A stretch of DNA of 64,000 nucleotides from Zygaena filipendulae (GCA_907165275.2 OU015655.1:4538501-4602500), one strand, 5' to 3'; positions 32,871-46,019 are shown, counted from the first letter of the stretch. Numbers and translations: made by a program. The notes: a model not told the origin generated them from the sequence alone.

Positions 32871-34032
32871 TAAACAATTACATTTCTGACTTTATACTAG
32901 TCATTTATAATACTCCAACTATGGAATTTATTTATTCGTTTGCACTGTTCTTTTTTTTAATTTTAGCGTATTCGCCTTTCAGATTAGGTATGTTGAAGCT
33001 ATAGGCTTTAAATTAAATAGTATTTTTATCTGATGTACTATACTATACTATACAACTAGGTACATTATTTACAAGTACCTATAGTTAAAATTTCTTTTTT
33101 TAAACATAACTTTGCTACATAGTGAATACAGTTGACGTAGTTTTTGCAGGCAACTTCAAACATAGCAGTGATACTCGACACAGCGAGGGAGACGAGTGCA
33201 AGTGTATAAAAATAAATAAAAACAGACGCTGCAACCGTATCTTTGACGGTAATTACCTTTATACAAGTGCTATCAAATAAAAACGGCAGTTTTATGGAGT
33301 AAAGGAGAGAGAGGCTTTGAGGCGGTCGTTTCACGCCGGCTGTAATGTAATTTGAAGTGAGAATCAAAGAGACGCCTAGCTCTTTGCTTGTGCCGGCACA
33401 GCGACGCACCCTTGCGGCTCGCACTCCCTACACTCGCTACGCCGTAGCGGTCTACAACTACGAGTACAATGTTCAATCAGGAGAATTAACGTACGAGTAT
33501 TATATTATGATAGTACACATTATGCTTGTTGGTATAAATAACCGTTAGCAACAAAATAGTACATTGTTATCCTAGGGGTGAAAGTAATAAGTCTTTCTCC
33601 CGAGGATAAAACTGTGCTTTTCATTACGAATGCAAGGAAAGTCAAAATAAAAATAGGAATTAGCTTAAGAAAAAGTGAGTGAATTTTATTTTACATAAAT
33701 CAACCATTAGGTGTGCTACAGGCCAGTAAGTATACCCCCTATGACATAAAAAAAAACTTGAGTTTCTGCAGTATCCAGCTGTCAGTTGAAAGCGATTCTC
33801 CCTAGGGCTGAAAAGTGTTACTTTCAACCCGCTTCTCAAGCAACTTCAGACCTACTTTCCGAGTATGAGTAATGAAAAATATATTTCATTGTTTTATTTT
33901 AAAATTGTGTAATTCAAAAAAGCACCCTATATAGGTAATATTTGTTCCATATTTTTTCTATGATACAATCACACAACTTCCAAGAATTCTTATACGCATG
34001 AACACCAACACTGTACAAGTATTTAATTACTA

Positions 34033-34217
34033 TCTGCTCCTAGCGGTTTCACCCGCGTTAATTTAGGGGTTCCCTTGGGAATTCCGGAACAAAAATAGCT
34101 TTATATCTTTTTCTGTATACAACGTGTACGCGAAATTTCGTGATGCTCGGTTGAGTAGTTAAGGCGTAAATACGTCACAAACAAACTCATATTCACATTT
34201 ACAATATTAGTAAGGAT
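34033..34217 (-). mobile_element. Helitron-like inverted copy
   Basis: It runs from 'ctgctcctagcggtttcacc' through 'gatgctcggttgagtagtta' to 'aatattagtaaggat'. Confidence 0.65.
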
Positions 34218-34369
34218 ATAAGTTAGGACTTTTGGCATTATTTCATACACATTATTTTACCAACGTTACTTTCATAAATCTTCGTATTTATAATTTCTTT
34301 ATTTACAACAAAATTGAAACAGCTTACAGCATAATTTCATGTGTAAACACCGTGGAATAGTAAAATCTA

Positions 34370-34560
34370 GTTTCGTACTGTAGTGGATGCAGTTTGCGGT
34401 CGAGTCGTGCAGCGGGCAGCGACGTAGGTGGTGGGAACAACGGGTGTGGCTGTCGCGTTTTGCTTATGGTTTTTGCAACATTGGCCAGCCATATCAGTGC
34501 GGGACACCCCTTACCGCAACGTGTGCTGCACTAAAATTGTAGGACGCCGTCCAAACTAAC
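34370..34560. promoter_or_regulatory. GC-rich unique island 2
   Basis: It contains 'gcggtcgagtcgtgcagcgg' and 'aacgggtgtggctgtcgcgt'. No supported open frame was found. Confidence 0.25.
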
Positions 34561-34589
34561 AAACATGAATATTCGCAGAATTTACTATA

Positions 34590-34720
34590 ACTTGCTGTTC
34601 CCCGCGGTTTTACCCACGTAAGTTTCGAAGATACCCTATGTCCTATTCTGTACCCCTGACAAGTGACAACTTGTATGCATAATTTCACGATGATCGGTAG
34701 AGGCGTTAGGGAGTGACAAT
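34590..34720 (-). mobile_element. Helitron-like inverted copy, shortened
   Basis: It reads 'gctgttccccgcggttttac' and 'tgtacccctgacaagtgaca'. Confidence 0.55.
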
Positions 34721-34974
34721 ATTTTAATTTCTAGTCTATACTAATTTTATAAAGAGGCAAGTTTTTATTTATTATTTTGTTTTTAATGGATAGATTCAAA
34801 AACTACTTAATCAAATTTGAAAATTCTTTATACCAGTAAGAAGAAGTAGCAAGAAGTTCCTGAATGACACAGAATACTTTTATTCCGCAACTTCCGCGGG
34901 AACTCTGAAATTAACAAGAGTGGAGGCTGGGAAAAGCTATAGTAAAATGTAATTCTAAAATCATCTGTCTGATT

Positions 34975-35170
34975 TTATTCAGTGTGAATATCGCTGTGAC
35001 AGACATGCCAGAGCCAGCGGCGGCGCGTGACGATGTGTTTTGCTCCAACCGACATGAGACAGTGTAATTAGTGCGTGACCACCACCGCGGCGCGTCGGGT
35101 GGCGACCGACCGCACCGCACCGACGACGCGTCGGCCCATCACGACCCGACCCGCGCTCACGACAAACTAT
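34975..35170. promoter_or_regulatory. CpG-rich unique island 3
   Basis: The core contains 'accaccgcggcgcgtcgggt', 'gcaccgcaccgacgacgcgt' and 'acgacccgacccgcgctcac'. It is among the most CpG-rich stretches of the desert. It could be a promoter or enhancer; no transcript structure is visible. Confidence 0.3.
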
Positions 35171-35204
35171 CAACTTATTGCTACATTTGCATTTGAAATT
35201 GGAA

Positions 35205-35440
35205 ATCCAATGGCTACCTGAATGAATTTTGGTTTTTAGTCAATCATGTAGAATGCAGATTAAAAAAAACTGGACACGTGTTTTTTAACATCGAAATGTC
35301 ACGTGACGTCAGCCGATATTCGATCGCGTACGATCGCATCTATCTATTTTTTTTATTAGTAGTTTGAAAGCAAAATACACCTAGAAGTGTCTATTATTAT
35401 TTTATTATTTAACAGATGGATTACTAAATTTGATTTTCAT
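35205..35440. mobile_element. TGACGTCA-family MITE, degraded copy
   Basis: It has 'ttggtttttagtcaatcatg', 'tggacacgtgttttttaaca', 'atgtcacgtgacgtcagccg' and 'agtgtctattattattttat'. The interior is shortened and the ends are diverged. Confidence 0.5.
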
Positions 35441-35809
35441 ACCTACCTTGAAATTCTCGCTAATTATTTTTGAGAGAGTTGAGAGTTCCCAATACTTTGT
35501 TATGGTTGAAGTTTTTTCGTTATCGCAGATATGAAAAAGATACATGGAAAAGAGATATATTGAAATAGATATGAACACTGGCAAAGGTGTTTTTTCTAGA
35601 TATATGTATTGCGTGTGAATATAATAATGATAAAATATATCTGAAAGTTAAATAAATATACCTATCACATCATACAGCTTAGTTTCAAGCACCTTTTTGC
35701 CTTTGAAGTGATAACTAAAGGCTGTTGGTAACAAATTCCTGTCACACGATCAATGCGCGGTAAATTATATAAAAAATACATTTCAAGCCTCAGTTGACGG
35801 TGAGATGGT

Positions 35810-35980
35810 TTCTTTATTAGTTTTCCCGAAGGCGCTCGCGGAGCTCCGCTGGGGACGTGTGAAAAAATCTCGCCCGGATTAAGCTCCCGTTTATCGCGCT
35901 CCGAGGCGGACTTATTGCTGTAATACAATCTGTGTTATGTCGCGCGCGGATTATCCGTATCAGCGTGTTTTTGCACGCGC
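35810..35980. promoter_or_regulatory. GC-rich island 4 with paired GGATTA sites
   Basis: It includes 'gcccggattaagctcccgtt' and 'gcgcgcggattatccgtatc', both with GGATTA, the core bound by Otx/bicoid-type homeodomains. Site function is inference. Confidence 0.3.
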
Positions 35981-37829
35981 TTGTGTGTATTTGTTGAAAT
36001 GTCGTTCTGAAACCATAGGTGTAGTATGGCGTGACTTGAACGATATTATTATGGTCCGTTTGCATGAAGATTGCTTCATAAAAACTGTATTGAGTTTTCA
36101 GTTTTTGACGATGTTACGTTTTTAGGTCGGATTGTAAAAGACTCAAAAGTAAATTTTCATAATTTTATGAACATAGAACATGGGTGTGTTCGATGTTATA
36201 GTAATTTTTAAATATTCGAATTGTATAAACTATAGATAACAAGTAAACATATTATGAATAATCACTAAATCCCTAAAAGATAATATCTGTAAAAACCCGT
36301 CAAAAATTTACTTACAAATCCCTATAAATTGAAAAAGCCTTTATCGAATCTCAGCAATTTGTTAACAGCTGGTGCTACGAAGCTACGGGGCTACGAGATA
36401 CGAGAGCGTTGCCGTAGCGGGTTCCTAACCAGCGGAAGATATTAGCGCTATCTTTAAGATTACCTTATTTTATTTTACTTTGGCAGTAATATAAACTTAT
36501 GTCCTGTATTGTAGAAACCAATAATTTAAGTATAAGTAAGTTAGTAGATATAAGTCAGTTCGTTGTTTCTATTATTACCTAATTATTAAAAGTAAAACCA
36601 TTTACCAATGAGTAAAATCTCAATATACATATTATCACGTTTTTTATACTAGTAACTTTTATTATAAAAAAAGAAAAACAATACCTATGAAAGTAACATA
36701 TTTTGTACCAGCTGCAGTCGTTAGGAAGGATCTCGTAAATAAGTGAGATGTTGACGAGGGATGCGCGAGTAGAATTGATAATAGAATTCCATCAGAGAAC
36801 TATAGCAATGGTGAGGAAGAAGCGGCGTGGATAGCTTATATTAAAATGAGCGTTAAAAAAGATTATTTGTCTAAGAATATCCTTACTATAATTTAGTATT
36901 TATTATTATAACAAAGATTTATGTGGAGTTGTCAGCTACAGGATAGTAGATACACACTATATAATAAACAATTGCAATAGATAAAAATTAAAAATGCATT
37001 TATTTCTGGTTTACAGAATTGACAATAATTATTTTATTAATAAAAGTAGAATAGGAATTGATTAGTGACTACTTCGGAATTGTATCATAGAGATTAGGGA
37101 CAAAGATGGTAGGTACAGATATTTATATTATTAATAAAATACAGGTACTATGTGCATTTGAAAAAAACAATTACACAAATAAAACCATTAGTTTTTAATT
37201 ATCAATGTAACAAACGTCACTAGATTTGTAGCTGGCAAACATAAAATTGAAAATATACTACAAAACTAAAAAAACTCATCGTCAATATAATGGCGAAGTC
37301 ATGGTTTAGAATAATTATAAATTAATCATTCATCATCGAGCGCACTCTAGGGGCTGACAGCCTGCGTCAACGTCCTATCAATTTATCTTGATACCTCAAA
37401 TAATATTAAAACCACATGGAAAATGAACGCTATTACATCACGAGACATTTCATTTTTCCACATCCATTGCTCGTTGTTGCGAATTAATATAAGAACGAAG
37501 TGAACCAATTACATCAATGAATAAAAAACATTATCATAGAATCGTATTTGTACTTTCGATTAAAGCGTACCAATGTCCTTTGAGATAAAACTTTGATACT
37601 CGTCCCCGTCTCTCTCAACAATTAGATTGTATAATGGTTCAAGTCAGGCGTCTTAATTGAAAACATTAGAAGAGAAATAACGAGACGTCTTAATACAAAC
37701 TTGTAGGCGAGTTAAGATTCTTGTTTCGTGTCTTCAAATACAGATAGATAAAAGATTAAAGATAAAAGATAAAAGATTTTTTTTTTGTGGGTAGCCGTTA
37801 GGGTCTTTACGGGACATATACATATATTA

Positions 37830-38424
37830 CTAGCTGGCCCCGCGGTTTCACTCGCGGTAATTTCGGAATTCCCGCGGGAATTCCAGGATAAAAAGTACCC
37901 TATCTCACTCAGGATCACTTTAGCTTCCTATCCATAATAAGTAGATAGATGACAACCTCACAAACTCCGGAGTTCCCGCGGGAATTTCGGGATATAAAGT
38001 ACTCTATGTCACTCAGGATCACTGTAGCTTCTTATAAGTGAAAGAATTTTTAAAATAGGTTCATTAGATGCAGAGATTACCCCTACAACCTCACAAACTC
38101 ACAATATCCGGAGTTCCCGCCGGAATTCCGGGATAAAAAGTACCCTATGTCACTCAAGATTAGTGTAGCTTTCTATCAATGAAAGAATTTTTAAAATCGG
38201 TTCCGTAGACCCAGAGATCGGGTCCCTACAATCTCACAAACACACGAACTCACAAACTCCGGAAGTTCCGCGGGAATTCCGGAATTAAAAGTACCCTATG
38301 ACACTAAGGATCACTGTAGCTTCCTGTGAAAGAATTTTCAAAATCTGTTCAGTAGATCCAGAGATTACCCCCTACAACGTCACAAACTCACAAACTTTTG
38401 CTCTTTATAATATTAGTATAGATA
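37830..38424 (-). mobile_element. Helitron-like element with internal tandem repeats
   Basis: It is complete, from CTAG at 37830 and 'ctggccccgcggtttcactc' to the 5' end 'ataatattagtatagat' at 38424. The segment with 'ggagttcccgcgggaatt' and 'aagtaccctatgtcactcag' occurs four times at spacings of about 110-150 bp. Confidence 0.75.
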
Positions 38425-38879
38425 TAAGGGTGGTCTATTGATATATGGATAAAAATAGAAAAAACATTTTTTTAACAAACAGCGTCATTGGGCCGCACTT
38501 AACGCTTTTAACTTCTTTTTCCGGTAACCAATCGCAAAAGCATACCTACGTACAATTTTAAAATTAAGCAAGGGAAAACTAAATTCACATCAGAACAACA
38601 GCCAATTTTCGTGCGATGCGCGTAAGTATGTACAAACATACAAACACTAGTATTCTAGAATCATTCTTTTGGATTCTAGTACCTACTACCTACTACGGTC
38701 CCCAACCATCGAATAAAAAATTACACTGTTTTATAATTTATTCGCTATCTTTTTATACTCGCCTATAATTATAGCGCTATTACCTAGTTCAGACTGAATA
38801 GAAATTATACTATTACATAATTTCTGATACAAATATTATAAAATAGATGTACAAATATGGTGTGAAGGCAGATTAATAC

Positions 38880-39090
38880 CTCCGCGATGTTGTACGTACC
38901 GCTGTCAGCGGAATCAAAGCCTGGTTAATATAAGGATAACATCTGTAAAACGAGCAGATTGACTTAATGGTGTTTGCGAAGTTCCGCGAGGAGAGAATTT
39001 TAGTTCGCCGCTAGAGCCGCTAATGCTGGGCGCAGGGGGAAGGAGGTGGGGGGGTGCGTAGGGCGGCTTCGGTCGATTAGTAACAGCTGC
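38880..39090. promoter_or_regulatory. GC-rich island 5 with G-runs
   Basis: It has 'ccgctgtcagcggaatcaaa', 'gttcgccgctagagccgcta' and a G-run series at 39028-39063 (3, 5, 7 and 3 Gs) able to form a G-quadruplex. No protein is supported. Confidence 0.3.
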
Positions 39091-40429
39091 CATACCTTGC
39101 GAATATGATACCTACGAATAAGCTGAAAAAATCAAAACTTTAAATTTGTTTCATGAATGATCGACGGGATTAGATATAGATTTCGGTGTGTTGACAGCGA
39201 CGGTATGGAGTTCTTAGTGTCTATGTGTCTGTAAACCGAAACGGGCTGACAGTTGTACCTGGATCTATATGTAATATACGTATACCTTAAACTGATAGCA
39301 GCTTTTGTTGGAACATACCTAATATACATATTATATGACGTATCTACACTACAACATAGATTTAAATGTCACTTGATTATTAGACTATGTTCTAAATTAC
39401 TGGTATATTTTATATCACCTTTATATCTATAACAGTTTCCGAGGAAAACATAAATTTCCAGCAAGGAAAACTGCAAGTAAAGACTATATACTCGTACGTA
39501 CTTACATAATTATGACTTCATGAAATAAGGCGAAATTTAATACCAAAGAATGTCTTTATGTGCCAGAAATCATAATAAATATACTTTTCTTGTAGAGTGA
39601 CAATAATGTACATATTGTAGCTATACGTCTATAACTATAATCCAGGTCGTCTAGACGTCGTAAAACAAAGTGGTTTCGATTTGGGCAGGATAAACAATGC
39701 CAACGATGTGTATCTAGAAATATTGTTTCAACATCATTAGTCGGTTCACAAAACGTGCACGCAGCGGTTCGACCACACTTGTCTGAATATTAGATCGACG
39801 ACATTAATCTATGACCGCAAAATTTGCGCGCCACCGCTGCGACTGAGTCTGATCGAATGTGCCAATCCACCACGCTCACACTACAGCAAACAGCAGCAAG
39901 CGAACAATCAAAAACCCAATCCTGTAGCGAAGTCGCGGTTTCCCATCGTCACCTCACTAACTTCCGGCCTCGCCTATGCTGCAGCGATGATATAATAGTT
40001 GAAGCGTTCAGGGCATGAGTTCATATTCCTACAATGTACACGAGCTGTCGTTGAAGAAAAACATCGTGACGAAACTATACCATGTTGATAGAGTAGATAC
40101 GAATTAGTTCCCTACCAGCTACCACCTTCAACTTAAAGATCTGTCACCAAGCACTTAAGTTGTGCTCCGGCAGCCTGACTTAAAAGTTCGCTCCAAGTTG
40201 TATGTATTTATCAACTTCAACCATACGTGAGCTTTGATCAACCGGCTAGTATATGTCAAACATATAGAAAAAGCCAAACATTTTATACGCAGTATCGCCA
40301 TTAAATATTACCTACTATCGAGGTTAAAAGGAAAGAATTTTTGCAAACGGCCTAATAAAACACGTTATGCGCAATATAAGGTCTCTTTGTTATTTGTGGG
40401 GGGTCAAAACATATTCATCCCGTAAATCC

Positions 40430-40660
40430 GCTCATGTATGAACCAAATCCCGCCCGGTCATCGCTGATTGCATTGTCATGTCTAGTGGCCGGTGTCAGCG
40501 CAATCGATTATATATCTAATAATCAAAGATATAAGGGCTATTGTTTCACGATAATAAAGGCAAGTTACCGGAACCCACGTCGTATCGGTTTGTAAAACAA
40601 GCGAGCCAACGTGATTGGAATGTTTTATTCTACCCTCAGAAAGTATGAGCCCAATATGAT
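40430..40660. promoter_or_regulatory. Unique island 6
   Basis: It contains 'atcccgcccggtcatcgctg', 'ggccggtgtcagcgcaatcg' and 'ataatcaaagatataagg', plus 'tttcacgataataaaggcaa'. It is non-coding and resembles a conserved non-coding element by composition. Confidence 0.25.
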
Positions 40661-41579
40661 GTATGTTTTCCGTTTGACGTGAAACTTAGCGGTGCGTATT
40701 TTGAAGACAATATAATAAACGCGGATGACTGGCATTAAAATATATTAGTGATTTTTTCATTAAAAAAATTGGTGGTTCTCCCGCATCCTATCACACTCGC
40801 TCTATGCTTTATTTGTAGGTACATAACTGGTGTCCAACTATTCTGTATCTATCTCTAAACATTTAAAATAAATAATAACTAATAAAAGCAAAGTTTTAAG
40901 TTGTAAGGTTCCGGGAGCAGGAACGTTCAAATACTTGTAATAAAAAAGACTTTTACGGATTTTTAGTTAGGTAAGTACCTAAATATATTTATTTCACAGA
41001 GAAACCATTTGTACCTATACGCAATGATAATATTACCTATACGTATTATATTTTTATGCTTTCATTAACAATTGTACAAGATTCTATCTATATGACATCT
41101 TTAAATACTTTCTTCGTTCTAATACTACATACTTTCAACAGTTTGGATATGGACGTTTTGACTCTATCTACAAGCGTTCAACCTCCACTCTACAGTAACG
41201 TACATACTGAAGACTATCGAATGTTACGCGCGAACACCATAGCTTTGTAACTAACGTACTACTTTCAGCTCAGCGTGTGGTGTGACCAAATCAGTCACGA
41301 GTCACGTAATGTAACTCAGCTGTCGCCAAAGTTGTGCAATAACGAAACTATTATTTTGACGCACTCCCGACGGGATTGATGTTTTTCGTATAACGGGCGA
41401 AACTTCAACTTTCTCGGAAAAAAAGGAAATATTTTTATTGTTAAGATATCAACAACAAAATCGAATGCTCGTATTATATTGTAACTTTTGCATAAACATA
41501 TTGTGAAATTGCCAATAGTCCAGACGTGACGGTGACGTTTCCTTCAATAAATTCAAAAAAAATCGAAATTCAAAAGCTA

Positions 41580-41980
41580 TTTATTACTTAGGATTGGTTG
41601 TTACAATCACTTATAATCGTCAGCAGGTTCTTAGAACTATAAATTACCGTCAGTTTGGAATACGTCCTCTGCTGAGAAGAACTGACAAGAAACTCAGCAG
41701 AGCGGTCTTTTAATGACCGTAACAACAAAAAATAGTAAGTAGTAATTGGATCGAGCAATTCATTCCCAAACGTCTGTATCATTTAAATAGTCTACTGCAG
41801 TATAATATATGCTTTATCGCATAATCTGTGTTTAATAAGGGTCTTGAATTTATTAATTGACAAATTAATTACATCGTTTGGGAGTTTGTTGTAAAAACGT
41901 ATACATTGTCCTTTAAATGACTTAGAAATTTTATGGAGCCTAGTATTAGGCACAGCGAATCTTTATTTTTTAAGCACCCT
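41580..41980 (-). mobile_element. LINE 3' end with reverse-transcriptase C-terminus
   Basis: Read on the minus strand, a segment starting near 41980 encodes HKISKSFKGQCIRFYNKLPN, then LSINKFKTLIKHRLCDKAYY and ends after DVWE at a stop near 41772. This is the C-terminal tail typical of jockey/CR1-type non-LTR retrotransposon ORF2 proteins. The rest down to about 41580 looks like its 3' UTR. The element is 5'-truncated, as most LINE copies are. Confidence 0.65.
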
Positions 41981-42439
41981 TAATATACGTATATATAGTA
42001 TATCCCAATTCCCATCATTTATATACGTATGTATAGTAGATACCAACAGCCACTACCAGAGCGACACGGTGTCAAAATAGACAAGCAATGTTTTTTTTTA
42101 TATTTGTATATTATGTATGTTAGTTTGTAAGGTATCTATGGGCCCATGTTGCCTGACAACAAAACAATAAATAAAAAAATAAATTATACTGGTGTTGATC
42201 GCAAACACAACCAACAAGAAAAAAAAACATACAGTCGAACATAACACCTCCTCTTTTTGGAAGTCAGTTAAAAATGAGAAAGATTGTTACGGGAACTACG
42301 AACTTAAAGCGTTCCGGTTATTTCGAAGCTGAACGAAGCACACTACACATTTATATGACGTAAAACATACATCAAAACTTCTACATAAACTTACAAACTT
42401 TACCTCTTTAAAATAGTAATGCAGAACCTGGCTATTTAT

Positions 42440-42670
42440 TGTTAACAGAAAGTGGTAAACAAAAAGGGGCCAAGAGTTTTAAGTCGTGGACGCGCTAAAC
42501 CCATTATCGGGGCAGGCTTAACCAGCGTTAAGCCGAGCCGACAGCGGCCCGATTTATGACGACACCGCGCCAATTTGCTAGCCCAGATCACGAGCATCTA
42601 TTGACACATACGATATTGCACCTGAGATAGGAACTGATCGTTGGCAAACCACGCCCACGCATCTTGCAAT
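42440..42670. promoter_or_regulatory. GC-rich island 7
   Basis: It contains 'ccagcgttaagccgagccga', 'cggcccgatttatgacgaca' and 'ggcaaaccacgcccacgcat'. The last has overlapping AACCAC and CCACGCCC cores used by Runt and KLF/Gli-type factors. No coding sequence is supported. Confidence 0.28.
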
Positions 42671-42756
42671 GGAGATGAGCGAGCTAATGACGAAGTTTCA
42701 TACTAACAATATAATATTGTATTCTGATTTGTGGATCCCTACTACAATCCCTACTA

Positions 42757-43052
42757 ATATTATAATTAATGCGAAAGTAACTCTGTCTGTCTGTCTGTCT
42801 GTCCGTCTGTCTATCTATTACGCTTTCAAAGGCTCAACCGATCATCATGAAACGTTGTCAGAGGTACAAAGAAGGACATAGGGTACTTTTTATCTCAGAA
42901 TTCCCGTGGGAACTCCAAAATTAACGGCGTTGAAATCTCATGAAATTTTGCATACACATTGTTAGGGGTAAGGAAAAAGACCTTACATTGTATCCCAGAA
43001 CTCCTGCGGGATCTCCGAAATTTCCCCGGGTAAAACCGCGGGGCACAGCTAG
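42757..43052 (+). mobile_element. Helitron-like copy (first of a head-to-tail pair)
   Basis: It starts 'taatattataattaatgcga' with a (GTCT)n run. The body block is duplicated. It ends 'gggtaaaaccgcggggcaca' plus GCTAG at 43052. Confidence 0.72.
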
Positions 43053-43305
43053 TATAAATGCGAATGTGAGTTTATTTGTTTGTTTTTGTACTTTCACGCG
43101 TTAACTACTCAGCTGATCATTATGAAATTTTGCATTCACGCTGGCAGGGGTACAGAAAAGGACATAGCTGGTAATTTGTAACGTGGGTGAAAGTGGAATA
43201 AATTTTACATACTACACGTCAGGGGTACAGAAAACGGTACTTTCATTTCGGAATTCCTGCGGGGTTTTCGAAGTAAACGCGAGTGAAACCGCGGGGAACA
43301 GCTAG
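43053..43305 (+). mobile_element. Helitron-like copy (second of the pair)
   Basis: It starts 'tataaatgcgaatgtgagtt' and ends 'gagtgaaaccgcggggaaca' plus GCTAG at 43305. Confidence 0.72.
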
Positions 43306-44530
43306 TAATTGATAATTTGGCTATCATCATAATTATAACATTGTACTTTATACATCCGGATTACAGACGGTATTACAGACGGACCGCTACTCTCTCGTAG
43401 CAGATACGTGCTACGAACCGCTACGCTAATCCCTCAATCCGGAAAGCCGTGCATTTCACGCCTCTTCATCACATTAATTTAAATGTTGCGCGGCAGGTTC
43501 CCACTGACACTCGCCCTCGTTCATAAACAAACTTTACCATTTGCACATACAGAGGTTTCTACGTAATTTTAAAACATTTGTGTTTTAGATTTATTGTATC
43601 AATCAATGCGTACAAGTATATAAGTATTGGTTGTAAGTATACATTTTGAAATTCCAACGGATATAAAATGCGTTGTTAATTTTTTTTTCAATATGGTTGC
43701 CCATACAATAAGTGTTTTGAGGTACATATTCAAGTTACAAAATATTGTTATTATCCTATAACAAGGAACACATACCTACCTATCATAAAACGAAGTTATA
43801 TAGTAAGTATATTGTGTCTTCTACTGTGTGTGCAATAAAGTATATTTTATTTGATTTGATTTGATTTGAAGTTATTGTTAGGTATAATGTATATATTTTC
43901 AGTCAATCTACCGTTCACAAGAACGGTTTAAGAAATATTGCTGTGTTTAAGATATTCGGTAAAAATCATACAGAAACAACTATCAACAAAAACTACAAAA
44001 AAACATTATTTTGTGAAGCCATGCACTTGCACATTATTCTCACGGGCTTTGTTGTAGGTAAGTACCTATAGTTTTCGAAATACCTAAAAATTCAGTTGTA
44101 TAGATCTGGGGGCACGGTAGTGCCCCCGCCAAGACGAGCCAGCAGAGCGCAAGGGCACTACCTACCTTTTCTCGAAGCGTTTCGTCGTTTTTTTGAACCC
44201 TTGTAACTTGGGTCTGGATTATACCAGATAAACAAAATTTTCGGAATATGTTGTCAATAGCAGACTTATTAAATGTATAAAGTTTTAATTGTATAGCTCC
44301 CATCCTTTAGATTTTATTGATATCTAAAAAACCTCGATTTCGTCACTGACTCACTGATGATCATCAAAATTCTTAGGGTACTTCCTAATGTCCTAGAAAG
44401 CTGAAATTTGGTATGTAAGCTAGTATTAGTAAACAAACAACAAAAAAATTATAAAACTTGTAACTTTTATCTCCCAACCCCTTAAATTAGGGGATGGAAG
44501 TTTGTATGAGACTTCTGCAATTTTGACTTA

Positions 44531-45005
44531 CAAAAAGAAATGAAATCCCAACAAACACATTTTCATGTAAAATGTTGCCAAGACGAGACCATATGCCAGC
44601 ACTTTCAAAAAGTTATCAGATCTTATGTAGAGCCAAGCTTCTAACTCTACACGCCTTAACTCTACAAGGTCTAACTTCACAAACTCTACACCTTAGCCAA
44701 AATATGTGGCTTGGCCGTTTCGTTACTACAAAGAACTATTATTATATAACAGAAAAGTAATGAAAAATGGACCAATTTTTCACCTTAGGGCCTAAGGGCC
44801 ATGTGAATGTAGCGAAATGGTCAAGCCACATATTTTGGCTAAGGTGTAGAGTTTGTGAAGTTAGACCATGTAGAGTTAAGGCGTGTAGAGTTAGAAGCTT
44901 GGCTCTACATAAGATCTGATAACTTTTTGAAAGTGCTGGCATATGGTCTCGTCTTGGCAACATTTTACATAAAAATGTTTTTGTTGGGATAGATATCTTT
45001 TTGTT
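44531..45005. mobile_element. Fold-back element with ~195-bp inverted arms
   Basis: The arms, about 44531-44727 and 44811-45005, are near-identical inverted repeats (for example 'ttgccaagacgagaccatat' on the left and its inverse on the right) around a spacer of about 80 bp. Each arm contains a run of CTCTACA/CTCTACAC motifs and a 60-73 codon open frame that is only the mirror of the other. The sequence to the left (44318-44530, with 'tcactgactcactgatgatc') probably belongs to the same transposon. Confidence 0.7.
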
Positions 45006-45239
45006 TCGGTTTTATCTAATTCAATAGTCATCAATGGGTACCTACATAGGTACAAGTAGTTTATTTAAAAGTTTCATTTCATATTTATTAACAAATATCT
45101 GTAATGTAATCTGTAATAGCTTGTGGTTATAGTAGGAAACCGTGTATAAGCCGCTATAGACACCTATATTAGTGTGGATGGTATACATAATTATGAATCA
45201 GTGACAATGTTTAAGAATTATTCGAGTGTATTAGGTATA

Positions 45240-45720
45240 GAGTGTGTTATGTTAGGGTCTGAAGCCGGCTGTTGTCGCACCTGTACCACAGAGCGGCACG
45301 CGGCGGCCGCGGCAATTAGTCAGGCTAAGCTTGCAAAGCGCAAACGAAAATATTTCCTGGAGCCGCGGGCGTTAAGTTATTGCTCTATAATCCGATAAAC
45401 AGATATCGCTCGCTGGAAAATTGTGTTATCGACACTGTAAAGCGTTCACAAGTCGCCGCTTTACGAGGGCAGGCGCCGGGGGCATACAAACATAAAAATT
45501 CTCTATCGGGACTAATAGGAGAGAAACAAATAAAAGGATACGTAAATAGAAGCGTCGGATAAATTCCAGTGGGGCTAGAGTGCGCGTAAATCCGCGCGAT
45601 TTGTATCTGTGACAGGGGAGTGCGGGCCCGCATCCCCCTGCCTCCTCGCTTGCGCCGCTGCGCCGCTCACCCCTGCCTTCCCCAAACGAGCGACCTCTGA
45701 GTCGGGCTCGTTCTAACAAT
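45240..45720. promoter_or_regulatory. GC-rich unique island 8
   Basis: A long low-AT stretch contains 'cggcggccgcggcaattagt', 'agtcgccgctttacgagggc' and 'cgtaaatccgcgcgatttgt'. Open frames exist on both strands (up to 97 codons) but none starts a recognisable protein or has splice-linked partners. I read it as a regulatory element. Confidence 0.3.
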
Positions 45721-46019
45721 TAATTGGACAAATAATTTCATTTAATCGCTCAAATGTCAACGAATACTCTAACATGTAGGTAGATAAGTCAATTGTCAAA
45801 AAGTGTAGATTTTAATGGTTAGCAATAAGCTTAGCAATAATTTAATTTAATATTAATACCTACCTATACGTGACTCTCTCACTGCTACAAAATTAAATAG
45901 AAGTGAAACGACTGTGTCGCATAGGTATTTAAATAGCAATTAACATAAGTATAATATTTGTTTTATAAAACAAATTTCTTAAGTAACTATTAGGTATTAA
46001 TATCTAAGTTTCTCTATTA

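Noticed and set aside
44572..44963. Two near-identical small proteins on opposite strands
   Set aside because: They are the same sequence read from the two arms of the fold-back element, not two genes.
45174..45719. Several open frames in the GC-rich island on both strands
   Set aside because: Low stop density follows from base composition; none has a family signature, a good partner exon or agreement between strands.
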